From assembly GCA_947561585.1 (NCBI GenBank), contig CANNZV010000113.1, positions 589,870-653,869 on the forward strand: DNA of 64,000 nt, read 5' to 3'. A model generated the notes under the pieces. That model was not told the DNA's origin. It made no database searches and saw only the letters and a list, made by a program, of their open reading frames with translations. The position numbers and the translations under genes are program-made. The stretch comes from Caprella mutica (lineage: Eukaryota > Arthropoda > Malacostraca > Amphipoda > Caprellidae). This document shows positions 1 to 11,885 of this stretch, piece by piece. Position 1 is the stretch's first letter; each line of letters begins with the position of its first letter.

Positions 1-230
1 AATCTTGTTAGGTATTCGTATAACTCAAATAATATTTAACCAAATTGTATGAAATTTGGTGGGATGATTGGACAATATCTAGAAACTATTTGTTCAGATT
101 TTGGGATCGATCCGGTCAAAGGTCAAGGTCATTTATAACATACGGAATATTGGATGGTCGAGTGCATTTATAAGCAGCGGAGAATGTATGCGCTCTACGA
201 GTGCCCGTCATCTAGTTTATATTATACAGT
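1..230 (+). repeat. GGTCAAGGTCA-containing dispersed repeat (copy 1, cut by window edge)
   Basis: Contains the blocks ATGAAATTTGGTGGGATGA, GGTCAAAGGTCAAGGTCA, TATGCGCTCTACGAGTGC and TCTAGTTTATATTAT, shared with copies at 6710-7157 and 25988-26746. Family not recognised. Confidence 0.75.
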
Positions 231-383
231 AAATGCTCTCAGATTTTGATAAAATTTTGTAAACCACTGACCTGGATTGTAAAGGTGTTTTAACTCTTTA
301 AAGTTTAAAGCACGGTGGGCATCAGGTAACCCACTTATTTAGTAACATTTGCTGCGTAGTGGGAAAGCGGGGTATGCCTGTAA

Positions 384-2374
384 GGTATCCGGTAAATTCA
401 TCGCAGTAAATTCATCGCCGGTAAATTCATCGCCGTAAATTCATCGCATGGTAAATTCATCGCATGGTAAATTCATCGCGTGGTAAATTCATCGCGTGGT
501 AAATTCATCGCATGGTAAATTCATCGCATGGTACATTATAAAATTAAATTGATAGACTTAAATAAACTTTTTGCAAATTTTAATTATGCCGACCTTACTT
601 TATTTTCGCTGGATTAGGGAAACTTGTTTGTACGAATCTGAGCTATTAGTTTATTTTAAATGATTGGATTTTAGTATTACGTAGAATGTCATATAATTTA
701 AATTTATGTTAATTCTCAAATTACGTATTTGGGTAGCTACTTATAGTTTGAACAACAACATAACTGTAAATGCTACACCTCTTTGAAAATATGATCAGCT
801 AAGCGTAATTGCATCAGTAAATGGGAACCAGGTTTTCCTATTTATTTAAGAGATATTGATTACAATTTATCTTATTAAAATTAATTTAGATATATTTTTT
901 CTGCAGTTGTAACGATAGAATATCATTTTTAATATTAACGGTTTGCTTTAGCAACATATATATCCATACATTATTTCGTGAACCGAAAATTGGGCTCCAT
1001 GACAATTGGGCCCCAAGACAATTAGGCCCAAAGACCAATATATTATTTGCCCATTTTTCCAAAGTCTACTGTATTAACTTAATTAATGACCATTGCTACT
1101 GTAATAACTAGGGATGTGACAATATGAATTTTGCATAAAAATATAGTCTTGAGCATAATTAAAAAAAAGAATATTCCTAATATGAAAAATATATTCTTGT
1201 TATGAAAAATATATATTTTTTAGTAGTAGAACATATTCATTTTATGAATGAATACTATTATTTTTTTAAACTGCTATAATTTTTTGTATTATTATTAGAT
1301 AATTCATGTAAGTAACAAATTTCCTAGTTACAGTACCACTATAGTGAACTCCTGTATAGTGAGTGAGTTAGGATGTAGCCAATAGAAAATAAGAATGTGG
1401 CTATTTTAGATGAAGAGACAATAGAAAATAAGAATGTGGGTATATAAAGATAGCCGAGGCCCACCAAGACATGCTGAAATTTTTGGAACATACAAGTCAA
1501 CTTGAAAGTTAATGTGAATTTGTTGAAATCTGTTCACTGCAGTCTGTGTTCAATAGAAAAGAGTTTTATAAATTATTATTACAAAATGTATTCCCATAAT
1601 CTCAGTTTATCCCTACAACTGTTCAATTTATCATAATTCAATGTAATGAAAATCTTTCAAATTTAACAATTTTATTAACTGAATATTTTTATGACCATTT
1701 TTTCAGACGATTTACACTACAAATTGGATCCACATGACACGATTCAATTTAATTCGACTTATTTAAATACTTCAAAGATTTTCATTGCATCAAACATGAG
1801 ATTAACAATCCAAATGAGATTTAACGGGCTTCATAATATACACCTTATCAAGTATATATCAATCGAATTAAAAAATTATAAATATATTTTTAAAGAAAAT
1901 AAACATATTTCAAATATAATATTGTCACTACCCTATGTAATAACAAAGTAAAACTTCTTCATTGTGTCCTCTGCCCAATTTTTTTCTGGGCTCAATTGTT
2001 TTGGGGCCCATTTATCTTGGGCACAATTGTCCTGGTGCCCAATTGTTTTAGGCCCAATTGTCGGCAGGCCCAATTTCCCTGTGCCCAATTGTCTGTGTAC
2101 CATACTATTCATAACGTTACAATGTCTTTTTTTTTAAATTATCTATTATTTATATACCTCTCTATTATTTGTATTATCTACCTTCCTGTTATATGTCATC
2201 GATGATTTACTATATGCGATGAATTTACCTGCGATGAAATTACCGTGCGATGAATTTACCATGCGATGAATTTACCACGCGATGAATTTACCATGCGATG
2301 AATTTACCACGCGATGAATTTACCGCGATGAATTTACTGCGATGAATTTACCCGCGATGAATTTACACTGATCC
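384..2374. mobile_element. Fold-back element, GGTAAATTCATCGC arrays
   Basis: Left array (about 392-531) of GGTAAATTCATCGC units spaced about 16 bp. Right array (about 2215-2366) of the reverse complement, GCGATGAATTTACC. Flanked by an exact 9-bp duplication, TGCCTGTAA, at 375-383 and 2375-2383. The 1991-bp element carries a second fold-back element inside (978-2100). No credible transposase. Confidence 0.88.
978..2100. mobile_element. Nested fold-back element, GGGCCCAATTGTC arrays
   Basis: Left copies GACAATTGGGCCCC around 985-1030 and inverted copies GGGCCCAATTGTC around 1975-2095. The ends GTGAACCGAAAATTGGGC and GCCCAATTGTCTGTGTAC pair approximately. No exact target duplication found. The interior near 1090-1345 is related in reverse to 8165-8450. 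Confidence 0.7.
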
Positions 2375-2383
2375 TGCCTGTAA

Positions 2384-3420
2384 CTAATGATGTACCTAAT
2401 TTAATGTAAAATAAAAAGTATATTATGCTATTAAATAAGTCAACGCAATTATTTTTACTTAACTTCCAATTTATTATATGTCAATCAATTACTATCTATG
2501 ATATTACATTTTTAATATTTAATAAAAACAACAAAATCGGAAGAATAGCTTCGACGATATCAGTCGAAGCTAAAATGCACCTTTACAGAAAGAACATTGT
2601 AAACAACAAACAGATTTTTAAATTTCTATTTAATATATTAATCCACACTAAATGTTGTGGTTGGATGTCAACGGCGTTAGTAGTCACTTAGAAACACAGG
2701 TGGCAGCACGATGCAATTTGGAAACCAAAATTTCTGAGAGTGATGTATCCTATAGTAACAAAATATCTTTGCTATTACAATGAAGACTACCTATATCTAG
2801 GCTTTGTGTCCTAAATTTTCAAAATTTTCATTAGTTAGAAGAAATTTTACACACAAAAAAATAGTTTAACGGGCATATCTAAGTGGAAATTCTTTTAATT
2901 AATATTCCAAATAAAGTCTCGTAGAATACTAAACACTAAAATTAGTTAAGTTTATCATATAACCTTCAATTTCAGATAGAGTTAAGTATCTATGTTTTAA
3001 ATTATTATATCTGCAAGATAGACATTTGAATTATAGATTAGACTTCGGGTTTGATTGAAACTAGTACAGGATGAAAATATTGAAGCCTAGCTAGATTGAT
3101 ATTTCATAAATTAAAATATAAAAAATATCTGTACAAAAATTCAAATTGTTTGAGAATGCGATTTTCTTTCTATGAATTCCACGTTATTCACAATGATAGA
3201 CCAATTTTCATAACAATTTGATAAACCACGTGTAAAGTTGCAGGTAATTGGGAAATTTAACGAGCTAATTCAGTCAATATGAATCCTTGCTTTATGAAAT
3301 ACTAATACTAACTAATTAATTAGCTTCAACTGCATTCTATAATGTAAGCCTAAAAATGAAAAAAAACGCATCTACTAACAATTGTGAAAGAGATTGAAGC
3401 AGGTTTCGATCATACATGAG
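2384..3420. other. Gene-free stretch
   Basis: AT-rich sequence with stops in all frames. The short frame at 2425-2691 has no recognisable features. I see no gene or clear repeat. Confidence 0.5.
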
Positions 3421-4301
3421 GCACAGTTCGCCGTAAACAATTCGACGTGGGATTTATGTTTTACTGCACTAAATTATCAAATTTTCTCAGCCCTATTTGA
3501 AAATGTTTTCTTTTCCATTTCAAAAGTTAAATGAAATATTGATTTACTAAACATATAATCCAAACTATTATATAAATATTGAGTGTGTTGTAAATTAACT
3601 ATAGATTTTATTTGTCCTGGTTTCTATTGAAATAAATCAAGTTCAGGTGTCTTCTTTATACATTTAATGACCATTAAATATTTATTTAGTCTAAAACTAG
3701 TACATCAATGTAATTAAATATTCTTTAACTACGTAGGTCTTTGACTTTTGAATTAGGTAGGCTAAATAGGTTACATTTACTATCTCCTCTTCCTTTTCCT
3801 CTCCTATTCGTGAATGCTGCCACCAGTGCTTGTTTTTCATTTCGTCACATTCCTTGGTAAGTGACTGCATTCACGGAGTAGCTTTACTGCATCCATGAGC
3901 ATTGTCACCGGCAGGTTTATGGAGCTTTTGTTCAAGGAGCCATTTTCCTTTCTGACTTCTTCTTCCTGTCCCTTGTATTTAATTTCTTTTTTACGTCAAA
4001 AACAAGGTCCTTTAAAAGTTTAAACCCTCTTCTAAATTTTAATTTGTAGCTCAAATATGTTTGCCGCCTGAATTCTTCTCACCGAGAAAATATAACATCA
4101 ATAGAAAAAAAAAATTGAAATTATGAAATTAGTCAACTACAGTTCTACGTCAGTCTTGAACGTAAAGATTTAAATCCTTGTTTGAATAAATATTTTTAAA
4201 TATATGTAAATGATTTATTCTCTGGTAAAACATAGATTATATAAATCACGTGGCGAGTTTTAAGTTCGGCGAATTGTCCGCGGCGAGTTGTCCTATAGAA
4301 C
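3421..4301. mobile_element. Possible fold-back element, GACAATTCGCCG ends
   Basis: CACAGTTCGCCGTAAACAAT at the left and the inverted CGGCGAATTGTCCGCGGCGA at the right align over about 35 bases, including a shared ATTTAT edge. No target duplication seen. Contains one copy of the dispersed repeat described at 3735-4020. Confidence 0.4.
3735..4020 (+). repeat. Old dispersed repeat (inverted relative at 10365-10640)
   Basis: Shares blocks such as CCTCTTCCTTTTCCTC, GTGACTGCATTCACGGAGTA, CATCCATGAGC and CTTGTATTTAATTTC with the reverse strand of 10365-10640. Shorter relatives occur near 47745-47890 and 51880-51990. Confidence 0.6.
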
Positions 4302-4312
4302 TGTTTAATATA

Positions 4313-4991
4313 CAGGGTGTCCGACACTTTTGTTGCCAAACTTTAACATATGGTTGCATTCGTCGAAATAAACACTTTTTATTCTATTAAGGTATGGTCT
4401 AAAATGCTTAGTTAAAAAGTTACAAGGTTAGGAATGTAGTATCTGTACCATTTATTATTATTAGTTAACAAACATCAATTCTCTTAATGTTGCGATAAGA
4501 AACAAAACATTTTTGACTGTAATTATTAGAAGCACAAGAAAATTAATCTTAAATTAGGTTACATGTTTACAGAATGTGTTCAATTTGTCGCACATTTGTT
4601 GCGATGCAAGCGTTCAAACGTTTTTCCCGCAAGGATTCGTGAAACTCCTGGTGTCTTTGCTCGCGTCCCCCAATCATTGGACAGACGTGTTTGAACGGCT
4701 GCATCGCAACAAATGGGAGGCAGTTTGAACACATTTTGCAAACATGTAACTTAATTTAAGATTAAGTTTCTTGTGCTCCTATAAATAATTACTGTTAAAA
4801 ATGTTTTGTTTCTTATCGCAACATTAAAAAAAATGTTAACTAATAATAATAAATGGTACAGATACTACTTTCCTAACCTAGTAACTTTTTAACTAATTAT
4901 TTTAGACCATACCTTCATAGAATAAAAAGTGTTTATTTCGACAAATGCAACCTTATGTTGAAGTTTGGCAACAAAAGTGTCGGACACCCTG
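4313..4991. mobile_element. Long palindromic MITE, TA target, mariner-like ends
   Basis: Ends CAGGGTGTCCGACACTTTTG in inverted orientation with TA on both sides. The arms are inverted over about 290 bp each, through the blocks AAGTTTGGCAACAAAAGTGT, TGTTTCTTATCGCAACATTA and AACACATT. The loop is GC-richer (CATTGGACAGACGTG). No coding frame. TA flanks and CAGGGTG-type ends suggest a Tc1/mariner-derived MITE. Confidence 0.75.
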
Positions 4992-5726
4992 TATAGTTAC
5001 ATAGAAAAGAAATTGTTAGTGCTTCTCAGGAAAGGAATGAACAGTTTAGCTTTAATATTTGTATATTAATTTTTTTATGAATTTAATAGATTAAGGAATA
5101 TGTTTCTTTTTATACATACAATGTGTACATATGAATTATACCTACAATTTGATGCTAAATTTTATGAAAACAAATTAAGAATATCCTGAAATGTCTACAT
5201 TTTCTTAATGATGATCCATAAATATTCCCGAAAATAATACCTATTCATGCATATATGATTACATAGATTATTGGATAGCATTTCCGTAAACTCATAAAAC
5301 AATAGAAAACGTAATGGAGCTAGTTACACATTTTTTTGCCATCATTCTGGTCATCGTGTTGCCAGAAGGTTTATTTAAACAAAAGAAAAAGAAATTTATG
5401 ACCAAGATATCATGATAATGCAGTTAAAGCCTTTCAACTGGTAGCTATTGCATCACAAACAAGTCAATTATTAACTGATTAATATCAAGTAAACACATAA
5501 TTTCATATTAAACTGTAAAGATTTCGATTCGGTTTTCATGAATCCGTTCTCGTTCGATAAAGACCGTTACTCTCTCCATCTACATATATTCTATAGCATA
5601 GGTACTTACTTATCTGAAACTTCTGAATTAGATTCCAGATAAGGAGATTAAATTATTTATGGTTTAATTGGGATACATGGTCGAATTGAACTATTTATAA
5701 GACTTGAACTCGAAGGAGTCCGTAAC

Positions 5727-6405
5727 CGGTTACACTGAATACCGAGTTACACCGAATTATACCGAATTACACTATACTAAATACCGAATTACACTATACT
5801 AAATACCGAATTACACTAGACTCAATACCGAATTATACCGAATTACACTATACTCAATACCAAATTACACCTGATTATACCAAATTACAACTGATTATAC
5901 CGAATTACACAACACTATATTACCGAATTACACCTGATTATACCAAATTACACCTGATTATACCGAATTTCACCGAATTATACCGAATTACACTATACTT
6001 AATACTGAATTATACCGAATTACACTCCACTAGATACCGAATTACACCTGATTATACCGAATTACAACTGATTATACCGAATTGCACCTGATTATACCGA
6101 ATTGCACCTGATTATACCAAATTACATCTAATTATACCAAATTACATCTAATTATAGCGAATTACACTAAACTGATTACCGAATTACACCTGATTATACC
6201 GAATTACACTATACTAAATACCGAATTACACTATACTCTATACAGAATTGCACCGAATTAAACCATGATCGATACCGAATTACACTGATTATACCGAATT
6301 ACACTTATTATACCGAATTACACCTGATTATACCTAATTACACCTGATTATACCGAATTACACCAAATTATTCCGAATTAAACTTCAATGAATACCGAAT
6401 TATAT
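5727..6405 (+). repeat. Left array of ATACCGAATTACAC units
   Basis: Roughly 35-40 irregular units of about 13-18 bp, mixing CCGAATTACACCTGATTATA and CTATACTAAATACCGAATTA types. Confidence 0.9.
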
Positions 6406-6709
6406 CCTTGATCATTGGTTTGGTCAGGATTTTTTTATATTAATTTAAAGTTATTACACTGCAATGATTATGGGCAATAAGCCTTCACACCATTATCAAA
6501 TATCAAAATGCATGGATTAGTCCGACGCCCCATTAGTACAACACCCCATTAATCAGACGGGGTACAGACATAATCCTACCACCCCCCTCCGGACTCGAGA
6601 ACACCCACGCCCCCCACCCTTGATTTAGGGCCCCCTCCCCTGCCACGAGTCCCTCTTTTTTATAACTAGGTTACCAATAACATACTCAACATACATAGCC
6701 ATTAGTACC

Positions 6710-7157
6710 TTCACAAATTTGCAGAAGGTTACATATTACCCGGCATTTATCTATTCATTTATTTATCATATTGTACGTTAACGCATAACTGAAAAAGTGT
6801 ATAACCAAACTGCCTGAAATTTAGTGAAACGATTGGTCAATGGCCAGTGACCTTCTGATAGAATTTTGGGAGCGACCCGGTCAATTTATAACTCAAAAAG
6901 TATTGAAACATATTGCATGAAACTTGGTGAAACGATTGGTCAATGTAAAGGAACCATTTTGTTAGATTTTGGGAGCGACCCGGTCAAAGGTCAAGGTCAT
7001 GGTAATTCATAACTCAAAAAGTATTGAAACATATTGCATGAAACTTGGTGAGACGATTGATCATTATCCAGTTACCAGTTTATTAGAGTTTGGTAGAGAA
7101 CGGGTCAAAGCGGATGCGAAAGTATGCGCTCTACCGAGTGCACGTAATCTAGTTTAG
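6710..7157 (+). repeat. GGTCAAGGTCA-containing dispersed repeat (copy 2)
   Basis: Starts GCAGAAGGTT and has about three internal monomers of roughly 100 bp (ATTGCATGAAACTTGGTG, GATTTTGGGAGCGACCCGG). Ends with TATGCGCTCTACCGAGTGCA and TCTAGTTT. Confidence 0.8.
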
Positions 7158-7491
7158 TTTGTTGTATCCAGTAGTTTATGTAATACACACTGCTTGTTTA
7201 ATGACATGGCAGGGGTGTTCGGAGGTGGCAAGCCCCCCCTATTCATATATATTAGTGTATTAATATCTTCTTTAAGAAAATTGACCAAGTTGACTAATTA
7301 GGTTATCTTGCCTGTCGGATTATGGATGGTATAATGCAATAGATCCCATAAGAAAAATTATCCACATAATATTATCTAGGAAAAATTTGCATAATATTTG
7401 TATAAAAAACAAAGAAAATTATTTCACTCTTTATAGCTGCGATGCTATGTCCAAAAATCATGAATACATTTTTTTTCTCTCCAAAGGTACC

Positions 7492-7660
7492 TAGGGTAAA
7501 TTACAAATTATCGGTCAGTTTCACGATATAATAATTGTAATTTTATTTTAATTGCAGGTATCATGGATACCAATTAAAATAAAATAACAATAATTATAAT
7601 ATCATTTTTTTCTTATATGACTGAAGATGTAAACTGACCGATAATTCGTAATTTACCCTA
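7492..7660. mobile_element. Palindromic MITE, TAGGGTAAATTAC ends, GGTATCATGGATACC core
   Basis: Inverted ends TAGGGTAAATTAC and ATTATCGGTCAGTTT pair across the element. The centre holds GGTATCATGGATACC. Same family as 43842-44051. Confidence 0.8.
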
Positions 7661-7723
7661 GTTTGAATGTAATTTGTGAAAATCTATTTTTTCAAATACC
7701 TAGTTATATATAGGTACCAGGTT

Positions 7724-8064
7724 GGCAGCTTTCTACTCATAATTTGGCTTATTGGCTAAACCTATTATACGGTTGTACCTACAATGAAACACTCAAATGA
7801 CCATTATCTAACATATAAACCTGATTGTCTATTGTAAAAGGTTATTTTAAGAACATTTTGACGAATGAAATTTTCAATAAAATTCTTATTTAATCAGATA
7901 AATGCAAAATTGTCTTAAATCCTTCAGTCACCTTTAATTACTCTACTGAAGGATTTGAAGGCTATTAAGTAGAAAATTTTTAGTGATTAGAGTGTAAAAC
8001 GTCATAAAAACACAATTTTATTTGAGTTAATTTCTATGAAAATGCACATTTAACTGAATACAGT
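7724..8064 (+). repeat. Dispersed repeat, copy A
   Basis: Direct homology to 23700-24058: ATGACCATTATCTAACATAT, AAACCTGATTG, TTATTTAATCAGATAAAT, ATGCACATTTAACTGAAT. No coding frame. Confidence 0.75.
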
Positions 8065-8164
8065 TCTTATTTTTTTTAAATGGAAACACCATGTGTGACG
8101 TCATTCGTTTAGTCGAGGATGTTCCAATATTGTACTTAGTATACTTTCTATTTATTTACTATGC

Positions 8165-8573
8165 CTAGAAGTACTGTAACTAGGAAATTTATTGCTTTCA
8201 TGGCCTATCTCAGTACAGAAAATTATTTTAGTTTAAAAGAATAATAATATATATTCGTGAAAAAAATATTTTCTATTAAAAAATATTTATTTTTCATAAC
8301 GAGAATAATTTTTTTTCATGTAAAGAATATTCTTTATTTTAAATATGTTCAAGACTATATTTTTATACAAAACGCATATTGCCAAAACCCTAGTTATTAC
8401 AGTAGCAATGGTCTTTAATTAAGTTAATACAGAAAACTCTGAAAAAATAGGCCAATAATATAATTGTCTTGGGGGGCCCAATTGTCCTGGACCCAATTGT
8501 GTTAGGCCCATTTGTCGGCGGGCCCAACTTTAGGGGCTCAATTGTCTTGGGCCCAACTGTCGGTCCACGCATA
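8165..8573 (-). mobile_element. Partial copy of the GGGCCCAATTGTC fold-back element
   Basis: The reverse complement of the left third of the element at 978-2100: shared core (TAACTAGGAAATTT, ATATTCTTTA, GTCTTGAACATA-like blocks) followed by an array of GGGCCCAATTGTC-like units at 8462-8570. The other end is missing. Confidence 0.65.
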
Positions 8574-8589
8574 AAATATATTACTACCT

Positions 8590-8953
8590 CTATTTTCGGT
8601 ATAATTAATTAATCAGGTGTAATTCGGTATTCAGTGGAGTGGAATTCGGTAAAATCAGGTATAAACAGGTGTAATTCGGTATAATCAGGTGTAATTCGGT
8701 ATAATAAGTGTAATTCGGTATAATCAGATGTTATTCGGTATAATGAGGAGTAATTTTGTATAATAAAGGTGTAATTCGATATTCAATGGAGTATAACTCG
8801 GTATAATCAGGTGTAATTTGATAATCAGTGTGGTGTTATTCGGTACTATCAGGTGTGATTTGGTATAATCAGGTGTAATTCGGTATTCAGTGGAGTGTAA
8901 TTCGGTATAACCAGGTGTAAATCGGTATTGATTATGGTGTAATTCGATATTAT
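8590..8953 (-). repeat. Right array part 1 (GTGTAATTCGGTATA units)
   Basis: Same unit as 5727-6405 but inverted. Interrupted at 8954 by a CCCAGCAAACAT-ended element. Confidence 0.9.
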
Positions 8954-10116
8954 CCCAGCAAACATGAATGTATCTATTCGATGTCTAAACGACTCTGTAT
9001 AACCTCTCTGCCGACATCGAATACCAGTAACAAATTAGACATGGTGACATCAAGTAGATATCAATCCGATATCCGTTTGCACCGCTAAACCGCATCATAT
9101 CAAGTATATTTGGCATCGAAGCGATACCGTTATAACAGCGTTGAATAGAAAGATAAATTACGACATCCAACATACATAGGGATTCTGCATCGAACAGACG
9201 CCTAATTATATATCTAATATGCTTCGAAACGATATCCACTTGCATCCAATAAATAAATAAATTAAAATTGAAAACTCTTATTTCATTGATATAACGTACT
9301 CTACGTTTAGGTGCATATCAATTAGACTTATGTTACATATAATTTAAAAGGGAAGAAATGAAGTTATGTGTCCCGGTATCGTTCGTGGGTTTATACGTCC
9401 TCGTGCCAGCAGCTCTGCCACTTTGCCACCGTGGATGCATTTTACTATAAAAAATTTTTGATATTAACCGACCTGGAGATACTTAAAGAAATTTTAAAGT
9501 GAATAGAACAATACAGACAAGCACCGCTTTTATAACCAAAATCACAACTTATTCTTACTATAAATAGTAATGAGTTGGTCATATTTTTATATAATTGTAA
9601 CTCCTTAAAAATTTCGTTCTCTATGAGTTCAAATTAAAGAAAATGTTTTGAGGCCACGACTTAGAATATAGATGAAAGCTCTGTGATGAAAGTTTAAAGT
9701 AATGAATGCATTAATTAAAATTTGACCATATACTAACTCACACTCAGTAAATAAAGGTCATAATAGTTGAGTAATTAGTTTGACATTTTGACTTATATAA
9801 TTGTGTTATATAAAACAGAAATTTTGTGCTCTGTGAAATAATTTTAGCAATAGGGTATATGTTCCAAGTTATTAATAGGGTCTATATTTTCGAACACGTG
9901 ATAAAGGAAAATATTATAATTATTATTTAACTACTATATTTAATTAGTAACAAAATAGCTGAAGGTATGATACCAATTGAAATAAAAGTTAAATAATTCG
10001 ATTATTATATCTAGATTTATTGACCCGATTACCACTTTAAGTTTAATTATCAATAATGTGAGTCACTGAATTTTAATCGTCTCATTTGCAGCTTTTGGCA
10101 CTATAGGTGAAAGCTC

Positions 10117-10298
10117 AAGTTATCGGATATGGGGTTCCACATTTTACGTAGAAAAATTATTTATGTGAAGATTTATATTTTTAAACTTGTATTTTACGTA
10201 CTGGTATCATGGATACCAATTTAAGTACGAATTGAATAATGATAATTATTATATTTATTTCTTACATATTCGAAAATGTGGAACCGTCCGATAACACA
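10117..10298. mobile_element. Palindromic MITE with GGTATCATGGATACC core, second end type
   Basis: Ends AAGTTATCGGATATGGGG and the inverted GTCCGATAAC, then GTTCCACATTTT against AAAATGTGGAAC. The centre is GGTATCATGGATACC. Confidence 0.7.
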
Positions 10299-10364
10299 GA
10301 ATTTACTTTAAAATGGAACTTGTTAATTAAATAGCCCATCAACTTTCAATTATTTACGTTTAGT

Positions 10365-10640
10365 AGAGGTTTAACGTCTGCTTCGGAACCAAAGGCCATG
10401 ACGCTGACGTTAAAAGGAAATGAAATACAAGGGACTGGAAGAAGCTGTCAGAAAGGAAAGTGGCTCCATTGACAAAGTCACGACGCTCATGGATGCTGAA
10501 ATCTACTCCGTGAATGCTGTCACTTACCGAGGAATGTGACAAAAATGGTCACAAGCACCCGTTGGCAGCACTCAAGGATGGAAGAGGGAAATGAAGAGGT
10601 GATAATGAATGAAGTCTACGAGCCTACCTAACACAAAATC
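10365..10640 (-). repeat. Old dispersed repeat, second copy
   Basis: Reverse-complement relative of 3735-4020 (GAAATACAAGGGACTGGAAG, CTCATGGATGCTGA, ACTCCGTGAATGCTGTCAC). Lies inside the insertion at 8954-11473. Confidence 0.6.
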
Positions 10641-10751
10641 TAAGACCTCGTACGTAATTGTTGAGCATAACTTTAGCGCTATCCTTTAAAACTGCATGGA
10701 GAGTTAAAAACACTAAAAACATGATAAACATAAAATAGACAATACATAATC

Positions 10752-10850
10752 CAAATTACAACAGTTTGGGTCACAAGGGACGCCACCCCACTTCTCTTCT
10801 ATTCACCAAAGACAGCTTCAAGAATCCCTTGGGGCTTATTTACAATAAGC
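10752..10850 (+). repeat. GC-rich short dispersed repeat (copy 1)
   Basis: CCAAATTACAACAGTTTGGG, CGCCACCCC, CTTCTCTTC and CTTGGGGCTT recur at 59585-59680 and inverted at 51640-51735. It may be a SINE-like unit. No A/B boxes were recognised. Confidence 0.6.
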
Positions 10851-11473
10851 AGTTTAGAATAGATTCATAACAATAAATGAACTAGCCATCGAAAAATCAC
10901 TTGATCGGTTATCCATTTAATTTTCACGGTACTGGAGGAACACTGTTCAACATCCGATGTTCCAATATCGCTTACTTTACGTTGATCCGTTGTACAATCG
11001 CACTAGCGTGTCAATGCCCGATCGTACCTTTACAACTGCCTTAGTCCCCTATAGGTGTATTAATTATTGGGTATAGTTTAAAGGGAGCACTACGTACGTT
11101 ATATAGAAAGGTACAATCCAATTGAATAGAAATAATTCCTACATATCTTTACGTATTATAAAACAGGAAGATAAGAAAATGAATTTCAAAATTTGAAACG
11201 ATTTTTTTAAAACTACGTATCTGTTTTCGCAGTTCTGGTCGAAGTATAAATTCAGAGATCGTTTGGAAACAGACATGCCGACGTCAAGATGATGCTGTTA
11301 AAACCATGTATCGGTTTTCGTGTTTCTACTCGAAGTGTAATTTCAGATATAATTTAGAAACAGACATTCCGATATCTACTATGAGTCGAAATGGTTGCTA
11401 AGTCAATACCCACCATTAGCGCTATGAATTCGACAGCAAACGGCATCGAATCGACATTCATATGTTTGTTGGG

Positions 11474-11876
11474 ATTCGGTGTAATTTGGTATTGAGTATA
11501 GTGTAATTAGGTATTTAGTATAGTGTAATTCGGTATAGTCAGGTATAATTCGGTATAATCAAGTGTAATTCGGTAATGAGTTTAGTGTAATTCGGTATAA
11601 TTAGGTGTCATTTGGTATAAGCAGGTGTAATTTGATATTCAGTGGTGTTATTCGGTATAATCAGGTGTAATTCGGTAATTTGTGCAGTGTATGTAATTCG
11701 GTAAATCAGGTGTAATTTGGTATAATCAGGTGTAATTCGATATTGAGTATAGTGTAATTCGGTATTAAGTATTGTGTAATTCGGTATAATTCGGTATTTA
11801 GTATAGTCAAGTGTAATAAACGGTGTAATTCGGTATTATTTGGTGTAATTTGGTATTGAGTATAGTGTAATTTGGT
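11474..11876 (-). repeat. Right array part 2 (GTGTAATTCGGTATA units)
   Basis: Continues the array broken at 8953. Ends in the 9-bp ATTTAGTAT target of the element at 11886. Confidence 0.9.
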
Positions 11877-11885
11877 ATTTAGTAT

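Larger units (their letters stand above)
8954..11473. mobile_element. DNA element with CCCAGCAAACAT ends, inserted in an array
   Basis: CCCAGCAAACATGAATGT at the left and ACATTCATATGTTTGTTGGG at the right form inverted ends. The GTGTAATTCGGT array resumes on both sides. AT may be the short target duplication. Inside are a GGTATCATGGATACC palindrome (10117-10298), an old dispersed repeat and a GC-rich repeat. No transposase recognised, superfamily unknown. Confidence 0.7.

Noticed and set aside
1691..1951. 86-codon frame
   Set aside because: It lies inside a fold-back element, has AT-driven composition and no recognisable domain.
978..2109. 9-bp duplication around the inner GGGCCCAATTGTC element
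   Set aside because: CATACATTATTTC on the left and CATACTATTCAT on the right are similar but not a clean duplication, so none is claimed.
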